NCBI GenBank assembly: GCA_903935335.1
Contig: CAIZRG010000049.1
Span: 224,278 to 288,277 of the forward strand
Source: Oligoflexia bacterium
GTDB lineage: Bacteria; Bdellovibrionota; UBA1018
Length of the DNA stretch: 64,000 bases
Reading direction: 5' to 3'
This document shows positions 32,350 through 41,212 of the stretch, one piece after another. Both the position numbers and the translations under genes were made by a program. A model generated the notes under the pieces. The model did not search any database and was not told the origin of the DNA. It saw only the letters and a list, made by a program, of their open reading frames with translations. Every line of letters starts with the position of its first letter. The first letter of the stretch is position 1.

Positions 32350-33250
32350 TTTTTTCCAAGGTAGAAGCTTGAAGTTGAAGCTGTTTTTCAGAGTTGTCAA
32401 GAAGAGACCTGAGAAAGTTACGTTGGTCTATCATTTGTGTTGCATAAGACTCGAGTGTCGGTCGTTCAGGGGAAGAGGTCGGAGTTTTGATGAGCTGTGC
32501 TTCTAGATTGGATAGCTCAAACTCAGTGATGCTCAGGTAGTCCTTCAGCGGATGAAGAGTTTGAGCGTTCTCAATTTCTTTTGCTAATTGAATCGACAAT
32601 TCTTTGAGTTGAATTTTCGATTGATTCAAGGTGATTGAATAACGCCTTAATTTCTCTTCTTGTCGATTCAGTTGTGTAGATTTTGAGTTTACGAGCTTTT
32701 CGCGGGTTTCAAGCTCAGTGGATTGTGTTTCAAGGCTTTTCCTGAGTTCTTCCATCTCTTTTGATGTAGCTTCTTGTTGGGTTTTTGTTTCGTTTGTGGT
32801 CTCAAGTAACTGTTGGGCCTCCTGACATTTTGTTTCCATTGTTTTTATTTGTTTTAAATAAAATTCTTCTCTTTCTTTGAGTTGAGCTTCAAGGTGAGAA
32901 TATTGGTTGATCAGTTTTTGAATTTCAGTTTCTTGTCTTGAGCAGCGCTTTTCTAGGTTTTGTTCAATTTCTTGAAGAATAATAATATCATTCTGTCGGT
33001 TTTGTGTTGCATTTCTGAGAAGAGCACAGTCGGATTCAAGTTTTTTTATTTTTTCTTGAAGATAAAGAGATTTCTTTTTTTCATTCTCTGCTTCAGAGAT
33101 AGCATGAAACTCTCTTGTTTTTGCTTGCATGAGCGATTGCCAAGAGTCTGTGTCATAGGAGATATCGCTCTCGTCATCCATTTTTGGCTCAGTTGTCTGA
33201 GTCTTAGTATTTAGAAAAATTTTCTCTTTTTCTATAACAGCTGTACTCAT
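32279..33250 (-). CDS. Coiled-coil protein 1 of the MotAB neighbourhood
   Basis: A 323-residue, Gln/Glu/Lys-rich protein predicted to be almost entirely coiled coil from about residue 45 to 300, with no signal peptide or membrane helix. The segment KIKKLESDCALLRNATQNRQ followed by ILQEIEQNLEKRC closely resembles the same region of the 679-residue neighbour, so the two are paralogs. The C-terminus is CPPPPPFSKK, encoded by the complement of the G-run in motB. It starts after AGAGGA. It is probably a cytoplasmic filament or scaffold. No known family was recognised. Confidence 0.7.
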   Translation of the reverse strand: MSTAVIEKEKIFLNTKTQTTEPKMDDESDISYDTDSWQSLMQAKTREFHAISEAENEKKKSLYLQEKIKKLESDCALLRNATQNRQNDIIILQEIEQNLEKRCSRQETEIQKLINQYSHLEAQLKEREEFYLKQIKTMETKCQEAQQLLETTNETKTQQEATSKEMEELRKSLETQSTELETREKLVNSKSTQLNRQEEKLRRYSITLNQSKIQLKELSIQLAKEIENAQTLHPLKDYLSITEFELSNLEAQLIKTPTSSPERPTLESYATQMIDQRNFLRSLLDNSEKQLQLQASTLEKITHPEKLVSCPPPPPFSKKISST

Positions 33251-33259
33251 AAAATCCTC

Positions 33260-35299
33260 TTAAGTCGTTTGGTTCTCTAATAGCTTAGTTGAACTGATTA
33301 AATTTATATCGTTAAAGGGATCTGTGCTCTCATTTTCGAGGTTGATCATTTTTTTATCTTGAGTGGTGCCTAAAACTGAGTTGAGTGAACGGTTCATTTC
33401 TCTGAGATTGTTCATATCATGTGTTTGCTGAAGGAGGATTGTCTCTAAACGTTCACAACGTGAGCTTACTTCTTTAAAATGTTCTTCTAGGTTTTGTTTT
33501 TCAGTGAGAAGTATGGTTTTTTCTTTTTCAGTTTGTTCCAGTTTTTTTGTTTTTTCTGCTAGTTGTGTTGAGTTTTGATTCGTGGTTAATTGTAATTGTT
33601 GAATTTTAGAGGTTTGATTTTCTAGTTTTGAACTCAGTCCCTCGATAGAAACGTTGGCGATTTGTAGCTGTTTGGAGAGTTTTTGAGTCACTTCTTGTTT
33701 TTCGGTTTGAAGATCTTGAATTTTTTGTTGGAGGATGTGATGGGTGTTTTCTGATGCAAGTAGTTTTTCTGAGGTATCTTGAGAGTATCTTAAGTATTCA
33801 GTTTGATTTGATTTAATTTCTTGATTGAGTTGATCCACATGACTTTGTTTTTCTTCAAGTTGTTGTTGAAGTTGTTGCTGAAGTTTTTGGATGAGCTGAG
33901 ATGAAGTTTCTAGTTTCTTAGAGGAATCTTCAGTCAGCCATTTGTAGTCATTTCTGATTGAAGTATTTTCTTCAATGAGTTGATGGGTTCGAATTTCTCG
34001 GGATTCTAAGTTCAGGTTAAGTTCATGAATCGTGAGTGTTGATGTTTGGATTTTCTTTGAAAATTCTAGACTTATTTTAGAATTCTCATCTTTTATCTCC
34101 TGGTTTTCGGTAAGAAGGAGATGAATCTGCTCCTCATTTTCTTTGGTTTTTCCCTGAAGATCTTGAATTTGTTTTTCTGCAATTTTTAGATTTTTTGAAG
34201 AATCTTGAGATAGCTTTGAATAAGCAGCTTGATGCGATTGGATTTCTTGGCTCAGTTGATCGATCTGGTTTTGGCTTTCTTTGTTTTTTTCTTGAAATTC
34301 TTGAATGGTACTCACTGCTTTTTGTAATAATTCATTAGAATTTTTTTCAAAGAGATTAGTTTCTGTCTTATTTTTTTCTATCTCTAGGCGGAGTTTTTGG
34401 ATCAGTCTTTCTTGGTTGGAATTTTTTTCTGTTAAATTTTGTATGCTTTGAGTTGATTTTTGAGTCAGTTCGTTGATCCGATGAGTTAAAGTTGAGTTTT
34501 TGGATTCAATTGCTTTTTGTTCTGATTGGAATTGTGCAAGGATGTTTTTTTGATGGATGATTTGTTTATCAAGTTCAGAAATAGTTTCTTCTGACTTTTT
34601 AAGCTGTTCAATGACGTCGTTCATTGTTTTAGAGTATTCTAATTTTGACTTCTCGTTTTCATGGCATGCATTTTTTAGCTGCTCTTGTGTTTGAAGGAGT
34701 TGGTTTGACTTCGATTGAAGTTGGCGTTTTTGTTCTTGGAATGACTCTTCTAATTTTTTTGTTTTTTTCTCTTCCCCTTCGATTTTGATCGCTTTTTGGT
34801 TGAGGTTTTCTTGGGATTGGGTCAATTCTGTGCAAACTACGAAGTGCTTGTATTTTAAAGACTCTTGGTTTTTTTCGCTATTTAGAAGTTGTTTTGAGAG
34901 GTCTAATTCATTCTCTCTGAGTGTTTTGACTTTTTTTTCTAATTCTAAGTTTTGGTTCTTAAAGGTAATCAGATAATTTCGCAGTTCATTGTATCGAGTG
35001 GAAAGTTTAAAGATTTCTTTTTCCTGAAGTAAGCAACGTTCCCCGAGTTTTCGATCAATTTCTTGAAATAGTTTAAGATCATTTTGACGTTCAAGAGCTG
35101 ATTTTTTTAAAAGAATACATTCAGACTCAAGACGTTGTGTTTTGTCTCGTAGGCGAAGAAGTTCGGGGTTTTCAGATTGTCCTAGGCTATGATCCACTCG
35201 AGGATGGGTTTGGACCAGAACTTTAGGCTGAGTGTTTCTGTTGGTGTCTGGGGCATCTGGAGTTTGTTTTTTAGGTAAACATTGATTCATAACTGTCAT
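33260..35299 (-). CDS. Large coiled-coil protein 2 of the MotAB neighbourhood
   Basis: A 679-residue cytoplasmic protein with a disordered N-terminus (about 1-45) and continuous heptad-rich coiled coil from about 50 to 640, extremely rich in Gln, Glu, Lys and Leu. Semi-repeated blocks with LQGKTKENEEQI, LQQQLQQQLEEKQ and NQEIKSNQ suggest internal duplication. Near the end RCERLETILLQQTHDMNNLREMNRSLN matches the end of the 369-residue coiled-coil protein at 38.5-39.6 kb. It ends nine bases before the coiled-coil 1 start. It may be a structural rod. Generic similarity to SMC- or myosin-like sequences is expected and not informative. Confidence 0.72.
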   Translation of the reverse strand: MTVMNQCLPKKQTPDAPDTNRNTQPKVLVQTHPRVDHSLGQSENPELLRLRDKTQRLESECILLKKSALERQNDLKLFQEIDRKLGERCLLQEKEIFKLSTRYNELRNYLITFKNQNLELEKKVKTLRENELDLSKQLLNSEKNQESLKYKHFVVCTELTQSQENLNQKAIKIEGEEKKTKKLEESFQEQKRQLQSKSNQLLQTQEQLKNACHENEKSKLEYSKTMNDVIEQLKKSEETISELDKQIIHQKNILAQFQSEQKAIESKNSTLTHRINELTQKSTQSIQNLTEKNSNQERLIQKLRLEIEKNKTETNLFEKNSNELLQKAVSTIQEFQEKNKESQNQIDQLSQEIQSHQAAYSKLSQDSSKNLKIAEKQIQDLQGKTKENEEQIHLLLTENQEIKDENSKISLEFSKKIQTSTLTIHELNLNLESREIRTHQLIEENTSIRNDYKWLTEDSSKKLETSSQLIQKLQQQLQQQLEEKQSHVDQLNQEIKSNQTEYLRYSQDTSEKLLASENTHHILQQKIQDLQTEKQEVTQKLSKQLQIANVSIEGLSSKLENQTSKIQQLQLTTNQNSTQLAEKTKKLEQTEKEKTILLTEKQNLEEHFKEVSSRCERLETILLQQTHDMNNLREMNRSLNSVLGTTQDKKMINLENESTDPFNDINLISSTKLLENQTT

Positions 35300-35332
35300 T
35301 TTTTATCTTCTCGACAATAAGATCTTTGATCT

Positions 35333-35980
35333 TTAGGGATAAAAATAAAATCCGCATTGAATTGAAAAGAGATTGACCGTGTTGGGAGACATCAGGGTTG
35401 TCATAAAAATGACTTCGGGTCGTAGGCCTAAGCCAGGCTTGAGGGGGTACTCTGCCCCCATTCGATAGCCAAAATAAAGGCCTGATCCAGTAACTTCGGG
35501 TACGGCGTCCTCAGAACGGGTGACATCAGCACTGGCTATACCTAGTCCAAAGCCTATAAAAGGAGAAAATCGTCGAACTAAAATAAGGCTTTTGTCCAAG
35601 GATGCTCTGGAAACACTAGGGGCTGGAGTTTGAAAGTGCCAACGCCCTTCTAAGCCGGTAAAAGTCACTTGGCTTGAGAAAGGGCCGAGTCTTAATCCTC
35701 TTAGGTGTTCAAATCCTAAGGAAAAATCATCCGACAAAAGAGTGTCAGCAGAGAGTGAAAAGGTGCCTGGGCCTTCACTCCGAGTCACAGGAACTGAGAT
35801 TGTATCAATGATGGAGGTTCCTGATACTCCTGCTCCCCCGTAACCCAAAGAAACACCCAGTCGCAGGTCACTGGCTCCTGCAGTGATCGAGTAAGAAAAA
35901 AACACACTGAGAGTCCATAAGAGCCAGGAAGACGAGATTGGGTCAAAGGGTTGCGTCTTACGCTGCTTGTTTAAGGTCAT
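35333..35980 (-). CDS. Outer-membrane beta-barrel protein
   Basis: A 215-residue exported protein. Following a hydrophobic signal that ends near AGASDLR, the sequence alternates polar and hydrophobic residues as in an eight-stranded OmpA- or OmpW-like barrel (LGVSLGYGG, FSLGFEHLRGLRLG, PFIGFGLGIASA, YFGYRMGAEYPL) and ends with aromatic FSIQCGFYFYP, a typical outer-membrane insertion signal. Its 5' end overlaps the FliG-like fusion gene by 23 bases, so they are co-translated. It may be the outer-membrane part of the proposed envelope machine. Confidence 0.72.
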   Translation of the reverse strand: MTLNKQRKTQPFDPISSSWLLWTLSVFFSYSITAGASDLRLGVSLGYGGAGVSGTSIIDTISVPVTRSEGPGTFSLSADTLLSDDFSLGFEHLRGLRLGPFSSQVTFTGLEGRWHFQTPAPSVSRASLDKSLILVRRFSPFIGFGLGIASADVTRSEDAVPEVTGSGLYFGYRMGAEYPLKPGLGLRPEVIFMTTLMSPNTVNLFSIQCGFYFYP

Positions 35981-37823
35981 CGGACTCTTCGGTTTCTTTT
36001 TTAGAAGAAGGCAAGTTGGAGTTTGGGTTTTCGAAAGCTTGCTCTAAATCGATTTCTTTATTTTTAACTAATTGCTCAATTCTTTTTGTGAAAGTAGACA
36101 GTAAGGCATTCTTATCTTTGTTCTGAGTTGTATCAGGGCGGGATAATTCATCTGAAACAACTTCAACCACCATAGGAGAGCTCAGAGATAAGATTTTTTC
36201 TTGGAGTTCAGGATTTACCCGGAGGTAAGCTAGAATTTCATCGTTGCTTGCTCGAGAAATCAAGAGGTTGAGGTATTCATCTTTCCAAGAACCAATAAAG
36301 GCTAAGGATGGAATGGATCGTTTATAGTCTTCAAAGGCAGGGCCTGTCATTTTTTGTAAAAGAGTGATTTCTTCAATTTTTGTCATTGATTGGACGATTT
36401 TTTGTAAGCCTTGGCCTAGGGATACAAGGTTTTTTCTGGTACCCGGTTGGATCTTGCCTTTGACGAAAGTATCTACGGAGTTAAGTTCTTCTACAGAGAC
36501 TTCTGTGAGTTCTGCAGTGGATTGAATTAGGGCTTTTTTGGTTTCAGAGTTGAGGGTTTGAAGGTAGCTTGTTCTCAGGTCTGTTGGCATATACAGGGAG
36601 ACAAGAGCTTTCATTTTTGGGTTTTGATTCATCAAAACCTGATTGATGAGGTTTATTTTCATTCCGCCCAGGTAGCTAAAAGGCTGCTGCAGTGATTCTG
36701 GCCCTAGGTTCAGAATGGCTAAGATATCCCAATAAGCTTTTTGTAAAGCATTTCGCTTATCTTTGAGACTCAGTTCTGGCATCCTCAGAAAAACCTCTGA
36801 AACCTTTGGGAGGAGGTCAATGGGGATGGATAGTTTTCCTAGCTCCTTACCTGCTACCTCTGCAAAGCAAGCAATTTTAAGTAAACCTTCTTCTCCTGAT
36901 TGACACCAAGTTCGGATGAGTTGTTCAGAGTCTGAGAGTTTTAAACTCAGGCCATGAATTTCTTCGTTGAGCTGTTTTATTTCTGATGAAAGCCCTGGGA
37001 AATCTTCAGGAATAATCTTTGTCGAGTGATCTGACTCTGTTGGGGGAGGAACTACAGGAATGCTCTCACTTGAGGCTGCTGGCTGACTGGTTTGTGTCGT
37101 ACTCGGTTGGGACGTGGAATCACCGGATTGCGTGATTTTGTCACTCGAAGAAAGAGCTTTCCAGAGAAGTGTTCCAAGGAGAATGGCTAATGCCAAAACG
37201 AGCTGTCCTGCAAAGGTTTGATACTGACTCAACCACTCAAGAAAGGTTTTTGGATGAATCATGGGTTTAGCTGATTCTTCTCGAATAAAGGAGACAGTCC
37301 CTTTTCCGTTATTTGCAAACTCAAGATTCAGTCGTTGATGCAACCATTTTTCAACCTGAGCCTTGGTTTCAGGAGTTAAGTTTTCCTTGAGTCCTACAGA
37401 GATATAGACTGATTGAATCCGATAATTTTTAAGAAAGCCTTGGGTTGAGGAGGCTCCATCTAATAAAGGATATTTTTTCAGCAAGCTTTCTGGGTCAAGG
37501 TTTCCTAAGAAAAGATCGGCTGGGGAATCATCATCGAGTCCTAGATCATTAGCCTCTTTAGCCATTTCTTTGAGCTCTAGTTGTGCTGAAAGTGAAAAAG
37601 CTTGACGATCGATTTGAGATGCAAGCTCCTGAGAATAACGACGTGCTAGGAGATCTTCGAGCAGTGTTTTTGCTCCTAGAAGCTCTGGATGTAAAGAGGT
37701 GGATGAATTTTTGCTCTGAATTTCTGCTTCAGCTTGGGGTGGAGACGGGTTGGCAGCAGCTACAGAAGCAATGAGCAAGAGAAGCAAGATGATAAATTTG
37801 CTTAAAAGTTTTGCCCCGGTCAT
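35958..37823 (-). CDS. FliF-like/FliG-like fusion membrane protein
   Basis: A 621-residue protein with an unusual order. A signal peptide (1-23) precedes a periplasmic domain, followed by a membrane helix at about 203-222 and a Ser/Thr/Pro-rich linker (235-270). A long helical cytoplasmic part completes it. Residues 134-182 (IQSVYISVGL, LTPETKAQVEKWL, GKGTVSF) resemble the last periplasmic ring-building segment of FliF. Residues 312-372, 388-457 and 470-590 align by pattern with the FliG N, middle and C-terminal domains. The FliM-binding EHPQ of FliG is NQNPK here. It would combine an MS-ring-type anchor and a rotor protein in one chain. It follows the PEGA/TPR lipoprotein gene directly and overlaps the barrel gene. 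The FliG reading is moderate and the FliF reading weaker. Confidence 0.6.
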   Translation of the reverse strand: MTGAKLLSKFIILLLLLIASVAAANPSPPQAEAEIQSKNSSTSLHPELLGAKTLLEDLLARRYSQELASQIDRQAFSLSAQLELKEMAKEANDLGLDDDSPADLFLGNLDPESLLKKYPLLDGASSTQGFLKNYRIQSVYISVGLKENLTPETKAQVEKWLHQRLNLEFANNGKGTVSFIREESAKPMIHPKTFLEWLSQYQTFAGQLVLALAILLGTLLWKALSSSDKITQSGDSTSQPSTTQTSQPAASSESIPVVPPPTESDHSTKIIPEDFPGLSSEIKQLNEEIHGLSLKLSDSEQLIRTWCQSGEEGLLKIACFAEVAGKELGKLSIPIDLLPKVSEVFLRMPELSLKDKRNALQKAYWDILAILNLGPESLQQPFSYLGGMKINLINQVLMNQNPKMKALVSLYMPTDLRTSYLQTLNSETKKALIQSTAELTEVSVEELNSVDTFVKGKIQPGTRKNLVSLGQGLQKIVQSMTKIEEITLLQKMTGPAFEDYKRSIPSLAFIGSWKDEYLNLLISRASNDEILAYLRVNPELQEKILSLSSPMVVEVVSDELSRPDTTQNKDKNALLSTFTKRIEQLVKNKEIDLEQAFENPNSNLPSSKKETEESDDLKQAA

Positions 37824-38477
37824 TTAAGGTTTACCTTGAGGGGGGGGTGACTTGTGGGGAGTCGTTTTTCCGTCATTCAGCAGTGTATGGATTTTAGCCG
37901 TCATTCGAATGGCTTCTTGCATTTGGGGGTCTGCATCCAGAGCTTTCTGATACCACTTGAGACTGTCCTGATAATTTTTTTGAATGTAGTAAATTGAGGC
38001 TCTCATCGAAAGAGCTCTTGCAAATTGAGGGCTATCCGTCAGAATTTTATCAAGCTCAAGTTGAGCTCGTTCATACTCCCGGTTTTGAGCTAGGTTTTGA
38101 GCTAAGAAAAGACGATCGAGGATGTCTTTAGCTAGCCTCTCTTCTTTAGGGGCATTGCCTTGCTTGAGCTTGACGTCAATAGATGTGACCAGTGTTCCAA
38201 AGTGGGTACTTGGAACGAGCAATTTTTCTGAAACATAACCCTGTTTTTCAACAAGTAAAGTAAAGTATTCTCCTGAAGAAAGAGAATCTCCAGCGGTTTC
38301 CTTAACAGTCAGTGCAGGTAGCTCCAAGGGGGTTTTGCCTAAGGGTTTTTTTTCTCCTGTTTTTGAGTCTAGGACAAAAATATCTGCCTGTACGGGATCG
38401 CTCTTTACTTTCATTTGTGAAGAACAGTTAGAAAAAAATAATGCCGCGATTGATAAGAAAAGCCATTTTTTCATCAT
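37824..38477 (-). CDS. PEGA-domain and TPR lipoprotein
   Basis: A 217-residue lipoprotein. MMKKWLFLSIAALFFSNC carries a lipobox with Cys18. Residues 23-110 form a PEGA-type beta domain (VKSDPVQADIFVLD, GKTPLELPAL, LLVEKQGYVSEK). Residues 120-205 contain TPR helices (AQNREYERAQLELDKIL, SMRASIYYIQKNYQDS, WYQKALDADPQ). Its stop is directly followed by the ATG of the FliF/FliG-like gene, implying coupled translation and a shared complex in the periplasm. PEGA-TPR lipoproteins often help assemble envelope machines. Confidence 0.72.
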   Translation of the reverse strand: MMKKWLFLSIAALFFSNCSSQMKVKSDPVQADIFVLDSKTGEKKPLGKTPLELPALTVKETAGDSLSSGEYFTLLVEKQGYVSEKLLVPSTHFGTLVTSIDVKLKQGNAPKEERLAKDILDRLFLAQNLAQNREYERAQLELDKILTDSPQFARALSMRASIYYIQKNYQDSLKWYQKALDADPQMQEAIRMTAKIHTLLNDGKTTPHKSPPPQGKP

Positions 38478-38531
38478 GAGTCTTATCGTGATTGATGCTC
38501 ACTAAGTTTAATAATTTTTAAAGAGGGGGGG

Positions 38532-39641
38532 CTATGCCGTCGGAATTTTTGGTAGAGCAATAGGGAGGGGCTCTATCGGGGAGTGCGAAAGTGTGAGTTC
38601 GCTTGGGGTTGTGTTTTGTTGTATGCCTAGCATTGCTGTTAAGGATCGATTCATTTTTCTTAAGGTTTCAATATCTTGAAGATGACAAGTGATTATTGAC
38701 TCTAATCGGTTGCAGCGAGTGGTGATTTCAGCTAAATGTTCGCGGTCCTGTTCTGCAGCAAAATGTTCCTGAGTTTTCTTTCGGATGACGAGTTCTTGAC
38801 GTGATATTTCTTGACGTGCTGCTTGATTGATTTCTTTTTCTTTTGAAAGAGCAATATGGCTTTTTTTGCTTTGCTCATCGAGTTGAGTTTGTAAAAGTGT
38901 GATTTGAGTTTTATAAGCTATTTTTTCATTGTCTGCTTTTTCTAGTTTTGAATCAGTTTCTTTGAGTTTACTTAATGCATGATGGAGTTCGTTTTGAAGT
39001 TGGCCGAGTCGAGAATCTCGTTGGGTGATGTGTTCTGAAAGTTTCTGGATTTCTATTCTGGCTTTTTTAATTTTTGTTTGTGTTTCTTCTTTGAGTTTTG
39101 TGAGTTCTGCTTGTGCAGTTTCTTTTTGAGCGTTGATTTTACTGAAAGCCTCTCTTGTTAGGAAACTTGCTTTTTCTCGATTCGATGTTGATTCTTTGTT
39201 TTTTGTCATTTCCAGCTCTAGGCGAGAAAAAGTTTCTTCTAATTTTCTTTTACAAGTAAAGAGCTCTTTTTTTAAAATTTTGTTTTCATTACTTAAATGA
39301 GATTGATTTTCACCTAAGCGAACCAGGTTTTGAATTAATTCTTTTTCTCTTCGAAGGAGTATTTCTGTTTTTTGTTCAAATTCTGAACTTTGATTCTTCA
39401 GATTGACCAGTTGGCTTTGCAAATTTTGAAGATCCGCTTGAGTCGTGTTTGTTTGATGAACTAAATGAGAAAATGATGGCGAAGAACTCTGTTCAGAATT
39501 AAATGGATTAAATCTTGCGATGGACTCAATATCTGAAAAAGATTTTCTCAGATCATCAAACTCCTGATAAATTTGTTTTTGACTGCCTCCGTTTTCAAGA
39601 ATTTTCAAAGCCTGTTCAAGTTCTTGAAGATCTTTATCCAT
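38532..39641 (-). CDS. Coiled-coil protein 3 of the MotAB neighbourhood
   Basis: A 369-residue cytoplasmic protein, coiled coil from about residue 70 to 340. Its C-terminal RCNRLESIITCHLQDIETLRKMNRSL is clearly related to the end of the 679-residue protein, marking the same family. The N-terminus begins LQELEQALKILENGG with a short amphipathic segment. It is the first gene of the leftward cluster and lies back-to-back with the GYF-domain gene, so both promoters must lie in the very AT-rich 39642-39764 gap. Function unknown, probably a scaffold or filament. Confidence 0.7.
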   Translation of the reverse strand: MDKDLQELEQALKILENGGSQKQIYQEFDDLRKSFSDIESIARFNPFNSEQSSSPSFSHLVHQTNTTQADLQNLQSQLVNLKNQSSEFEQKTEILLRREKELIQNLVRLGENQSHLSNENKILKKELFTCKRKLEETFSRLELEMTKNKESTSNREKASFLTREAFSKINAQKETAQAELTKLKEETQTKIKKARIEIQKLSEHITQRDSRLGQLQNELHHALSKLKETDSKLEKADNEKIAYKTQITLLQTQLDEQSKKSHIALSKEKEINQAARQEISRQELVIRKKTQEHFAAEQDREHLAEITTRCNRLESIITCHLQDIETLRKMNRSLTAMLGIQQNTTPSELTLSHSPIEPLPIALPKIPTA

Positions 39642-39764
39642 GTATTAGATATTGTCATTAACTTAAATACTTGCAACAGGTATTTTTTTCCTATTTAATA
39701 TAATTTATTTCCGTATAAAATATAAAATTAGAATTAATTATTTTTTATTAATTTAACATAATTT

Positions 39765-41204
39765 ATGAATACTAAATTAAGTGATAAAAGAATTCCAGAG
39801 AGTGAGTTTAAAAAGTGGTATGTTCTTTTAGAGGAAGAACATGAGGGGCCATTTTCGTTTTTTGAGATTGAGTCGAAATTGGATGCAGAGATTCTGCGGG
39901 AGGATGATTACGTCTGGTCAGAAGAGATGTTTGATTGGAAAAAAATGAAGGACGTTAAGGCCTTTAAAGAGCTGTTAAACGCTCCATCTGAAGAAAAAAA
40001 GAGAGAAGGGGTTGATTCAGGTTCGGTGTCCACTGACTTAATTCTTCACCCTCAAGAGAGTCGGGCTTCTTTTGAGGAGAAGCGCCCGGGGAGTGAAAAA
40101 AAGAATCAGCGTCGTTTCAAGCGTCTTTTTTTACAAGCTCTTCTCTTAAGTTTGTTAGGAGTTGTTTTTGTTTGGCAGCTTAGAGGGAGTGTTCGTCAGT
40201 TTTTAGAGCAACGCAAGGTTTTAGGCTTGATGAGTTTTGAGGGGTTGTCTGATCAGGAGAGAAGAGAGTTAAAAGAGGTGGTTCGGGGGTCTTCCTTGGA
40301 TAGCCTTCCCAGTGTTGCATTAGGGGTGATTAAGCCCAATAGCCAAGCGCCTTATTTTGTGGTGGGGACGAATCTCCCAGATGGAGCACGCTTTGATATT
40401 TATATCGAAGGGGTTTCAGAGACCTTGCTTGAAAAGTACAGGGTTTCAGAGGTTACAACGGTGGTGGCTCAAAGAGGCTTAGGTAAAAGTCTACCATTTC
40501 ACTCTGTTAAAGGTAAGCCCTTGCCTTTAGGCGAGTATCGGGTCTTTGTGACTCACTCTGCTCAGGAGCCTGAGCAGGTCCATGCTTTATTGCAGAAGCT
40601 TCCTGTTCTTTCTCTTTCGTCCGGGCCAGCTATACCCTTTCCTGTTCGGATATTTTCCCAGAAGACTTATTTTTTAGGGGGAGTGAAAGATTTTGATTAT
40701 GACCAAAAATTAAAGCACTACCATGAAGTTCTTGCTGAAAAAGCTAGACTTGAGCTTTTAGAGCTGAGTCAGTGTATTGCTACTCTGGAGGATCAGCTGA
40801 GTCAACTGACTTTTGAGTTTCAAAAGCTCGTAGAGCCAGGCGAGATCAAAAAATCTCAGCAAAAAGCTGCTTGGTCCCTGTTTGATCAGAGATGGAGCAG
40901 TTTAGAAAAAAAATTGGATGCCTCTTTTGAGCAATGGACTCCAGAATGGTTAGAAGAAAATATATTTTACAATAAATTGTATGGAATGGTTCGTCATGCA
41001 GGAAAATTGGTTCAAGAGGTTCATGAAAAACAAAAAAGTTTTTTCAAGCTCGAAACGGGTGAAGCTTCTAGTGAAGTCTCTATGGAACTGCAGGTTGCAG
41101 AGGCAGTATCTTTAGCTCGAAGTGTTCTTTTATCTACTCAAGCGAGGCTTCAGATTGCTAAGAAGTTACCCTTAACTGCCAATGGGATGCCCCGGCAGCC
41201 TTAA
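39765..41204 (+). CDS. GYF_2 (DUF4339)-domain single-pass membrane protein
   Basis: A 479-residue protein. The N-terminal 60 residues show the GYF_2 pattern: KWYVLLEEEHEGPFSFFEIE, then DDYVWSEEMFDWKKMKDV. A basic segment and one membrane helix follow at about 122-143 (LFLQALLLSLLGVVFVW). The rest (about 150-475) would be periplasmic, with a predicted beta-rich part to about 300 and helices to the end. GYF_2 domains bind proline-rich or partner peptides at the cytoplasmic face. The orientation and the nearby machine genes suggest an adaptor between cytoplasm and envelope. No Shine-Dalgarno sequence precedes the ATG. The large C-terminal part was not recognised. Confidence 0.68.
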   Translation: MNTKLSDKRIPESEFKKWYVLLEEEHEGPFSFFEIESKLDAEILREDDYVWSEEMFDWKKMKDVKAFKELLNAPSEEKKREGVDSGSVSTDLILHPQESRASFEEKRPGSEKKNQRRFKRLFLQALLLSLLGVVFVWQLRGSVRQFLEQRKVLGLMSFEGLSDQERRELKEVVRGSSLDSLPSVALGVIKPNSQAPYFVVGTNLPDGARFDIYIEGVSETLLEKYRVSEVTTVVAQRGLGKSLPFHSVKGKPLPLGEYRVFVTHSAQEPEQVHALLQKLPVLSLSSGPAIPFPVRIFSQKTYFLGGVKDFDYDQKLKHYHEVLAEKARLELLELSQCIATLEDQLSQLTFEFQKLVEPGEIKKSQQKAAWSLFDQRWSSLEKKLDASFEQWTPEWLEENIFYNKLYGMVRHAGKLVQEVHEKQKSFFKLETGEASSEVSMELQVAEAVSLARSVLLSTQARLQIAKKLPLTANGMPRQP

Positions 41205-41212
41205 GTCAGCCA

